In this document: in pieces, positions 57,140 to 64,000 of the stretch | Numbering within the stretch: the stretch's first letter is position 1 | Layout: the number at the start of each line of letters is the position of its first letter | NCBI GenBank assembly: GCA_022478985.1 | Contig: JAKSZP010006712.1 | Span: forward strand, 107,667-171,666 | DNA length: 64,000 nucleotides | Origin: Massospora cicadina | Taxonomy: Eukaryota; Entomophthoromycota; Entomophthoromycetes; Entomophthorales; Entomophthoraceae | Direction of reading: 5' to 3' | The notes under the pieces: model-generated | The model's database searches: none | Told to the model about the DNA's origin: nothing | The model's input: only the letters and a program-made list of their open reading frames with translations | Made by a program: the position numbers and the translations under genes

Positions 57140-57955
57140 AAATATAGTATTTTTCTTACAAAAATTACTGTGATCTATGTTGCACGTGATGTGCTAACCA
57201 CATCAATAACAAAAATAATCTGCCAATTTGCCTCCATCTAATTAAATGATCAAAGGTGGCGGATGAAGTCACTAATGCTAAATTACTCAGCTTGCGCAAC
57301 ATAGGATGCTAGCGCCCTCCAAGTGTCCTCTGTCCTCTACAATTTAATTTTCAAAAAAGGGGACGTTTCAAATCGCGTGGAAAAGATTAACAAAAGCTTA
57401 ATAAAATTTCTAAAAATAAATCTTATCATTTACCATGAATTGATGATAATTTAGATAGTTTGGGCAAAGTGTAGTACTTCTCAGTCAAGGATTTAATCTT
57501 TGGCTTTTGGTAGATAGAATTGGTCAAAAGTGAACCAGGAAAAATGCGCCAAGTTTATAGTTCAGGGCCTCTACCAACCTACTAGAATGCCACAGGGGTT
57601 GTGCACTGCCCCTGCGACCTTTCAACAGGTATGGATAGTATATTTGGCTTTCTAAAAACTTCACTGTGCTTTAGCTTATTTGGATGTTATAAACGTTTTC
57701 TCTTGAACGTTCAACGAACATCTGCAACACTTGGAAGAAATCTTCCGCTGTCTTGCCAAGGCTGATCTGAAGATCATGCCACATAATTGTAATTTTCTGG
57801 AAGCAGAAGTAGTACTGGGGTTCATCATTGTTAAGCATGGCTTGTGGCACCAAATAAAAAAGTTAAAGCTATTCTATACATGGCGTGACCAAATAACAAG
57901 AGTGAAGTTAAAAAGTTCCTTAGTATCATCTGCTATCACCGCCAATTTGTAGAAA
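57140..57955 (+). pseudogene. Gypsy-2 reverse transcriptase
   Basis: Readable motifs: GLYQPTRMPQGLCTAPATFQ, then ALAYLDVINVFS at about 57674-57705, where the Tyr-x-Asp-Asp box is YLDV (second Asp lost), then FNEHLQHLEEIFRCLAKADL and KIMPHNCNFLEAEVVLGFII. The finger region upstream is too damaged to follow. Its closest relative in the window is the Gypsy-4 RT on the minus strand. Confidence 0.8.
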
Positions 57956-58059
57956 ATTCATTAAATTGATGAGCCTTTACTTCATTTGTTAAAAATGGAG
58001 CACTTTTGAGTGTAATGGGAACTTTCAAGTAGTATTTTATAAACTCTGGATTTACCTTA

Positions 58060-58250
58060 CCCAAGAGCCACCGTAAGTATTCTAACTTTGTTAACTAATT
58101 TAGTATTCTAACAAAATGCTTCTCTCACCACTGTCTGGGCGGTGTTATCACAATTGATACTAAGAGAAATGAGAATCCCATGTTTTATTGCAGATACAAG
58201 ATTTTTACTAACTGGGTTATATGATTATTTAAGAAAGTTTAAGGCGACAA
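58060..58250 (+). pseudogene. Gypsy-2 RNase H scrap
   Basis: The text ASLTTVWAVLSQLILREMR followed by FIADTRFLLTGLYDYL suggests the gypsy RNase H strand order (ThrAspAla...Val-Leu-Ser-Gln), with heavy change. Its place right after the RT thumb supports the call. Low certainty on its own. Confidence 0.35.
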
Positions 58251-58499
58251 TTTAAGCATAAAAACAATTTTCAACTTATATTCACATAAAATAAATTACA
58301 ACATCAACTGAACATGATTCCCTTTGCTAGTTACAGAATCTGGAGGATTTAGAAGGGCGGGTGGCTCAAACAGGCTTCAAAATTCTAAGTATAAAATTCT
58401 AAAATTCAGCACCAAGAAGGAAAACATCAAAATACAAAGGTTTATCTCATCTGCCCACCATGGCCTTAGCAGCAAATAAACAATGATTATTTTATAAGA

Positions 58500-59115
58500 T
58501 TAAAACTAACAATATGATAATAAACTTGCGAAGGTTCATCATATCTTTAAAATATAAAGGAGAACATTGCATCTAAAATGGAAAGCTCGCTAAGTTCATT
58601 GATGATGAGCAATTCTAGATCCCTGACTGTTGGGATTTGAGATGACAAGCAAGCCAAAATCCCTGCTCCCAAATCAAACTTCAACAGATCAACTCTTAAA
58701 CCAGTATGAACAGAACTTATCCTAAAGGTACTAAAACTAGTTTTGATCAGGAAGCAACGCATGTATGAGAATCAAAGGAATCAAAATAAGAAATCCCATC
58801 CCCACTTCCTGAATCACAAGAGGCGCCTCCCCCACCTCTGCAGTCATGAGGACGATGCAATACAATGAGGGCGCCATCCAGGGGGTCAATCCATAAGGCA
58901 GTAAAAGATTTTGATACTATGGGGCTGCAAAGGTACCTGAAGAACCATGTCCCACACAACCTATATATATCAACACTTTCTAACACAATAAAGTAGTTTA
59001 TATTCCTCCATCTTTTTGTTTATCAGCCTCTCCGCTAAGATTCAGCTTTAAGCCCATTATTAGACTTTTAGACAGTCAAGAGAACTGTTAATCAAGAGAA
59101 GTGGTGCTCACTACA
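58500..59115 (+). repeat. Gypsy-3 5' LTR (left edge uncertain)
   Basis: The right edge is clear: AGTGGTGCTCACTACA, ending in CA, followed by GGGGGCTCC. CTATATATATC at about 58961 and AATAAAG at 58988 are a TATA box and polyadenylation signal at a normal distance inside an LTR. I could not fix the TG start, as the partner LTR lies outside the window; 58500 is an estimate. Confidence 0.5.
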
Positions 59116-59639
59116 GGGGGCTCCAAGCTTTCCCAAGTGAAACGCCTATCACAAAGAATGGTAAATACTACATTCACGAAGATAAATCTGCTGATCAGTC
59201 AAGAAGCTTTGCTTGATGGATTAGTACCTCGAGGTGTGAAGTGCCATCTACACAGCTTGAAAGGTTTAAAACTTTGGGCCAAGTTACAGTTCTCTCTGCC
59301 CTCAGTTGATAAAATTCAGTACCCACTTAGTATAAGAACCTTAATGACATTGTTAAACAGTTAATAAATGGCTTTTAATCCATGGGTGCCCTCTCCAGAT
59401 GCTCCAGCGCCTCTTCCGTGATCTCTACCATGTGAGCTCTTTACAACTCAGCCCAGCTACCAGTGAGAGAGCTTCCCCTGGAAACCAAGCGCACCAACAG
59501 AAACGTTTTCACACTGCTGCTCATCACCTCCTCTAGTTAGTCAAGTTGCATCATGATATCTCCTAACAACTAGGGCTCACCCAAACCTTACAATCCCATG
59601 TTATTAAATTTTTAAAACGCAACATCATCCTTTGTCCAC

Positions 59640-61070
59640 AACAACTTAGAGGCTATTATTGATAACTGACAACTAATCAATGAAGCACAAGGCCAAATCA
59701 TGGCTCTGGATAATAGGATATCTGGATAACTTAAAGACTAACTGCATCAAAATATCCAACTCCTCAAGACTACTTGGAACCAGCGCCTCCCCCAATCTGA
59801 AGTCTGGTATGAACTCAGCAACAACACTAATGAAGCTGGCCTATTGCAACTGCACCTCCAGGAGTGAAGGACTGAAAGGCCTAGGGGGCCCAAAGGTTCA
59901 AATGGAAGTGAGGGACTTGAAGAACTAGAAGGTCCTAGTGGTCCTCAAGGGCCATCTCGTCCCGCTGCATCTACCCAAGAGACCCTGACGACCCTTGACA
60001 AAAGGATGTTTTGGCAGCCCTAGCCGCCTTATGCGACCAAATTCAGAATGTAGCTCAGGGATTCAAACTCTAAGTAGATGGAGTCCCCTTGACCCTAAGG
60101 TCTCCATTAGGGAATTTTAGACAAAATGGATAATTTTAGCATCTTGACCAAGCTTACCATAGCCACATCTCTTCAGCATAAACAAACCAGGTGAAGGGTT
60201 TGAGAACCGTTTGACCACCTTTGAGAGCCAATTCTTCTTCATGGCACTGATATTCAACCCTAAAGGAGAAAAATGCCCATAAGGCTTCCATTTAATTTCT
60301 CAACCAAAGCCGGGATGATATCCAAGAGGACCTCAAGGGCCTAAGACAACTGTTGGACCAGAAGGTCTACCACAACTATGCGGATATTATGATCTCTGAG
60401 CCTACAACAATTCCTGGCTTTAACACCTTCTCCAAACCTCTTATAACTAATTTAAACTTAGTTCAAAAAACGGTTCACCCCTGTCCAGGAAAGCATCGCC
60501 TCTTTCCTGTATGCCTATAAGAGTTCCATGGGAGATACCACCAATAAGCAGAAATTGAAGCATAACAACTCCTGTCTTAATAATACTTCTCAGGAGTTCA
60601 TGACTCCCCACATGAAAGAATATAGTACCTGGAACAGGTATTATGGCCTTAATCCAAGAAAAACAGCAATCACCTTGGCTAATCAAAAACATGAATCCAT
60701 GGGTATCCGTCTGAATAGAGGGGAGAGCCTCAGGGAGTTTGCAAGCTTTTACTATGCCTGAGAGCAACCCTTGGTTACCACGAATAGTATTACCTTGGAC
60801 GACGCCATTACCTCTGTCATCTCCATGCTAGTATCCTATCCCGAGGTTCAAATGCATAAATTGGCCAAAAGAACTGATTTACATGGATTCAAGAAATCAA
60901 GGAAAGATTAATGAGATTCTTGAATTGACCCGCACTCCAAGGCAAGCTTTTTGGGTTTCCAACCATCCTTGGATCCATGTGATCGAAAACCAGAAGAATC
61001 CTAGACCCTAATGCACCTACTGCAATGGCTTCCAACACAGCTCTAAGACATGCTGGAAATGATTTGCCGA
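59640..61070 (+). pseudogene. Gypsy-3 gag
   Basis: N-terminal text with regularly spaced Ile/Leu (ALDNRIS, LHQNIQLLKTTWNQRL) could form a coiled coil. It is followed by the collagen-like tract (59886-59957) and then by capsid-like text (TLDDAITSVISMLVSYPEV). CTYCNGFQHSSKTC at 61012-61053 is a CX2CX4HX4C zinc knuckle with all ligands, the RNA-binding element of Gag. Several stops and at least one frameshift interrupt it. Gypsy-1 gag has the same layout. Confidence 0.7.
59886..59957 (+). other. Collagen-like Gly-X-Y tract in Gypsy-3 gag
   Basis: Eight consecutive triplets in one frame: GPKGSNGSEGLE, then ELE, then GPSGPQGPS. Only one Gly is altered (GAA, one step from GGA). It is preceded by a possible coiled coil and followed by the rest of gag. 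The counterpart in Gypsy-1 is at 6760-6861. Confidence 0.75.
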
Positions 61071-61289
61071 GGAGGTGGTATAAGTGCTATCAGCATGAAG
61101 GATGAGACGCTCTATGCTGACATCCCTACCACGCCTCAAGGATTATCCACGATCCTGAACAAACCTGGAACTATTGTACCTGAAGAAGAAGTTTTAGTAC
61201 CCATTGAAAATAAAGAATTGATACTGCTTACTCTTCTTCTAATGACTCTTTTATGTTTCTCATGCTAACTCCCCAGTTTGTAAGTATGT

Positions 61290-61640
61290 TATCTGCGTCA
61301 CAGTTCAATTTCATAATATTTTGTTCCTGCCATAGTTGACAGTGAACCCCTATAGGCGTTATATTATTCAAGTTGATTAATCATATCAAGTTTGTTTCAG
61401 ACTTACCATACTATATGAAGTATGACTGGCTGGTTTGCAATGTACCTGATCTATAAAGGCCTACTATTCCTTACCTATCCGATTTAAAAAAGCTCCCTGT
61501 AAATACCCCCGCCATTGTGCTGGATAACCCGAGCTATAATCTTCTCCTTGGAACTCTATTTCTTCTAGACATATCATCACTAGTAAATTATGATGACTGA
61601 TTTTTATCTCTACTGAGGAATCAGGTCCCCTTAATATTTG
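61290..61640 (+). pseudogene. Gypsy-3 aspartic protease
   Basis: IVDSE (usually Val-Asp-Ser-Gly; Gly to Glu, one base) marks the active-site loop. AIVLDNPSYNLLLGTLFLLD at about 61510-61570 is the second conserved strand with Leu-Leu-Leu-Gly-Thr. It matches the Gypsy-1 protease at both places. Frames shift between the halves. Confidence 0.7.
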
Positions 61641-61739
61641 AAACTTACTCTAACTATAAGATTGAGGTCAAGGCCCAAGTTTGCCTACTAGAGAATGAGG
61701 ATCAAATTGACTGACCTGAATATCATGTAAGGGGATCTA

Positions 61740-62214
61740 AGGTCCAGTTGCCCCACCTTCTGTTGATTAAAGAGAGCGCATGCCGATCTACTTACCTAGG
61801 GCGACCACTATATCTTCAAAGTCCCAAATCATTGCTGACACCTGTTTCCATGATAACATCACCTAAGGATACCTTCTGGAAATATGAGGCCTAGATAACC
61901 CATCAGCTAGAAAGGTTCTAACCTGCCTAAGAATTCTAGACCCAGCTTATGCTGGATATATATCAGTAATGTTGGCTAACCTTGCTGAATGTCCCAGGGT
62001 AGTAGGCCCAAACAATCCTACCGCCTATATCCGCCTCCTACCTGTAAATTCTTTCAACGATATTTATAGTTTTGGGAGCCTTAGGGACTTTGGTTTAGAG
62101 ATGCCCCTGTCAGTGGCCCTGATCAACACCAGCATGGGAAAAGATCACACTGAAGACCAACATTGCAAAGTTCAAGCTTTTTTTGTAGATTTATTAGGCT
62201 ATCTTTGGCCTTGA
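61740..62214 (+). pseudogene. dUTPase-like domain between protease and RT of Gypsy-3
   Basis: LRILDPAYAGYISVMLANLA (just before and into the open frame at 61969) resembles dUTPase motif 3, Ile-Asp-x-x-Tyr-Arg-Gly-x-Ile-x-Val. It is followed 12 residues later by TAYIRLLPVNSF, which resembles motif 4 (Arg-Ile-Ala-Gln-Leu) with the usual spacing. The upstream LTPVSMIT region may be the motif 2 strand. FGSLRDFGLEM is a poor fit to motif 5 and could be the linker to RT. dUTPase-bearing gypsy elements have, as I recall, been described in fungi; I cannot check this here. Confidence 0.6.
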
Positions 62215-62299
62215 CTTACAACTTTAGAAAAATGAATGGGTTTATACATCATGTGAAGACTGGGGAAGCTCCCCCTTCTGGTACCGACCTTACCAAAAA

Positions 62300-63060
62300 A
62301 AGTAAGGTTGAATAAGCCCAGGTAGTGGTGGAGCTTAGAAAACTACTCAAAGCTGGGCTTTTGGTGCCTATACATAGACTTTGGGCCTCTCCTCTCCTGA
62401 TGGTTCATAAGAAGGATGGCAGCATTTGGTGGTGATGGACTATCAGTGGCTCAACTCCATCACCAATAAGGACAGTTATCCTCCGTTCTGAATAGATGAC
62501 TTTCTCCAATTGCTCGCCAGATAGCAGCACTTATCTGCAATGGACCTTGCCAGTGGATATTGGAAAGTGGAGATCACCCCTGAAGATTGGGCCAAGTCAA
62601 CGCTCAAAGCCAACAAAGGGCTATTTGAGCTCACAAGGATACCCTGGGCCTTTGTAACGCGCCAGGTACTTTTCAAAGCGCCATGGATGGGCTTCTTAGG
62701 GACTTGAAGTTATTGTGTCTTGATCTACCTTGATGATATCACTGTCTTCTCATGAACTTTTAATGGACATGTAGAGCATTTTAGAAAGTTTTTAATTGGC
62801 TTAGGAAGGCTTTAATAAAGCTCAAACCTTTGTAAGTGCTCCTTCTTCCAGTCTTTGGGAGTTTCTAGGACACAAGGTCTCAAAAAATGGCATCCATCCT
62901 ATACCGGACAAAGTTGAAGCCATAAAAAAGATGTTACGCCCCCAGATCCTAAGAGGTATTCAGGTAGTCCTTGCCATGTTGGGGTATTATCGTCAGTTCA
63001 TCCCTCAGTTTGACAACCTAGCTGAGCTTCTATTTTACCTTCTGCAGAAGAACGTGCCTT
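62300..63060 (+). pseudogene. Gypsy-3 reverse transcriptase
   Basis: Motifs: VVVELRKLLKAGLLVPIHR, LWASPLLMVHKKDGS, then after a frameshift VVMDY, LSAMDLASGYWKVEITPEDW, STLKANKGLFELTRIP and IYLDDITVFS with the active site YLDD at 62726-62737 intact. The region after it (RQFIPQFDNLAELLFYLLQK) is the RT connection. Several stops and at least two frameshifts remain, so the copy is dead despite the intact catalytic box. Confidence 0.85.
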
Positions 63061-63089
63061 TTAATTAGCAGTTGGAACAAGAAAAGGTT

Positions 63090-63530
63090 CTAATGAGTTG
63101 AGGACCAATCTTTGCATTAGACCCATTTTAGTCCACCCACGTTTGATCAACCATTTCTGTTGTTCACGGATGCAAGTGCTGTTGCTGTCAGGAACATCCT
63201 ATACCATCATGACAAAAATCAGGTTGACCACACAGAACCTATTTTTTCAAGACTCTGGGTAATGCTGAATAGAACTATAGTGTTACTGAATGGAAATGCT
63301 TGGCTGTCTTGCTAAATGTCAAACATTATCAGCTCTATTTCTACGGCATCCACTTACCATTATCACTGATATTCCTCGCTCTGGTGGCTCCAGCAGATGA
63401 AGGACTTAAATGGACGTTTAGCCAGATGGTCCTTAAGGCTGCAGAGCTATGAATTCACCATTGTTCATTGCGCAGGCGTGATCCACCTGAACTCTGATGG
63501 CCTCTCTAGGATGCCAGTGCTGGCTGCTTT
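63090..63530 (+). pseudogene. Gypsy-3 RNase H
   Basis: FDQPFLLFTDASAVAVRNIL carries the first catalytic Asp; YHHDKNQVDHTEPIFSRL follows. The end reads RWSLRLQSYEFTIVHCAGVI then HLNSDGLSRMPV, the conserved close of gypsy RNase H (Tyr-x-x-Phe/Ile-x-x-x-His-x-x-Gly followed by Ala-Asp-x-Leu-Ser-Arg). The Glu-Cys helix in the middle is frameshifted. Confidence 0.85.
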
Positions 63531-63719
63531 GACCCCCAAGGAAGACAGACTATACAATTTGATTGGATGACCTGAAAGCTGGGTTAGAAATTCATGGGGT
63601 CCAAGCTGAGTTCCTAAAAATGACTTGAGACACTCAGATTAAGGACAGGTTACTATATAAGAGGGTCAATAAGAAATGGTTCCCTTATGTTTACCCATCC
63701 TCCTAACCTAACGTTATCC

Positions 63720-64000
63720 TAGTAGGTCATACTACCGTGGGACATGGTGCTGTTAAGAAAACTCAAAAAATGGTTGAAAACATGAAGTTACTGGGACCAA
63801 ATGGTGGAAACCATCCTAGAGGTCCTGAAAGCCTTACTACTTGACATTATCAAGACAGTGCCAGTTCTCAATACCAACACTTAGTCGTTGCCCCTATGGA
63901 TCCTTTAAAGGCATTAGCATTGATATGATAGGCCCTCTCCCCACTGGGTTGCATGGCCATGAATATATCCTCATAACTGTGGACTATCTGAACAAATGGG
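63720..64000 (+). pseudogene. Gypsy-3 integrase, N-terminal part (cut by window end)
   Basis: GHTTVGHGAVKKTQKMVENM is the HHCC zinc-domain region, matching Gypsy-1. SIDMIGPLPTGLHGHEYILI followed by TVDYLNKW is the start of the catalytic core with its first Asp. Frames shift between the two, and the remaining core lies beyond the window. Confidence 0.75.

Larger units (their letters stand above)
53905..58260 (+). mobile_element. Gypsy-2: decayed Ty3/gypsy remnant
   Basis: Plus-strand order gag-like text (54.5-56.1 kb), protease (56.3 kb), RT (57.2-57.95 kb) and an RNase H scrap (58.06-58.25 kb). No LTRs were found and no integrase follows before the Gypsy-3 LTR region, so it is truncated at the 3' side or overprinted by Gypsy-3. 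There is no dUTPase-like domain between protease and RT, unlike Gypsy-1 and Gypsy-3. The left limit is set only by the E6 LTR. Confidence 0.6.
58500..64000 (+). mobile_element. Gypsy-3: best preserved Ty3/gypsy element, leaves window at right
   Basis: An LTR ending at 59115 is followed by gag with a collagen-like tract and intact zinc knuckle, protease, dUTPase-like domain, RT with an intact YLDD box, RNase H, and the beginning of integrase at the window end. The 3' LTR is outside. Stops and frameshifts are fewer than in the other gypsy elements. Domain wording (KNQVDH in RNase H, LLLGT in protease, collagen tract, dUTPase) groups it with Gypsy-1. Confidence 0.85.

Noticed and set aside
1..64000. 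CRISPR arrays, operons or bacterial origin
   Set aside because: No regularly spaced repeats, no ribosome-binding-site-led gene runs, and abundant eukaryotic retroelements.

Overview
This window is nuclear DNA of a eukaryote and consists almost entirely of layered, decayed retrotransposons. I find no intact host gene. Signs of a eukaryote are L1-type LINEs with 16-17 nt target-site duplications (TSDs), tRNA-headed SINEs, Ty3/gypsy elements with gag-protease-RT-RNase H-integrase order, and solo LTRs with 5-bp TSDs. The gypsy remnants are AT-rich and the LINEs visibly richer in GC. Many stops in the LINEs are explained by C-to-T change at CpA or CpG (CAA/CAG to TAA/TAG, CGN to TGA), with TGG to TAG on the other strand. 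That resembles RIP-like or methylation-driven decay and would suit a fungus, but the species cannot be fixed from sequence alone.

Layout. 1-5.36 kb: minus-strand gypsy pol remnant (Gypsy-4). 5.36-13.06 kb: plus-strand Gypsy-1 with two diverged LTRs, a collagen-like tract in gag and a dUTPase-like domain. 13.06-17.98 kb: unrecognised AT-rich DNA. 17.98-30.48 kb: minus-strand Gypsy-5 with both LTRs, interrupted by a SINE, by a 5'-truncated LINE (itself holding a solo LTR) and by a solo LTR in its 5' LTR. 33.08-38.96 kb: a near full-length LINE with a solo LTR in ORF1. 41.27-42.72 kb: a GC-richer island with short ORFs. 43.35-53.90 kb: a minus-strand LTR element with no recognisable pol, whose left LTR is split by a full-length LINE and whose interior holds a solo-LTR-like block and a SINE. 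53.9-58.3 kb: plus-strand Gypsy-2 remnant. About 58.5-64 kb: plus-strand Gypsy-3, the best preserved, running off the window; it also has the collagen-like tract and dUTPase-like domain.

The most unusual feature is a family of very small insertions (16-48 bp, core about 31 bp). Each has the shared 3' core GGGACCATCTAGTACTA plus an A-run, and each is flanked by a 12-17 nt direct repeat. Four copies lie in four different hosts: a Gypsy-5 LTR, unannotated DNA, a solo LTR nested in a LINE, and a LINE RT gene. Two have empty-site controls in paralogous sequence within this window. They look like products of LINE-type target-primed insertion from an unidentified tiny donor and are among the youngest events here.

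Nesting gives a relative order: gypsy elements, then LINEs, then solo LTRs and SINEs, with the tiny inserts among the last.
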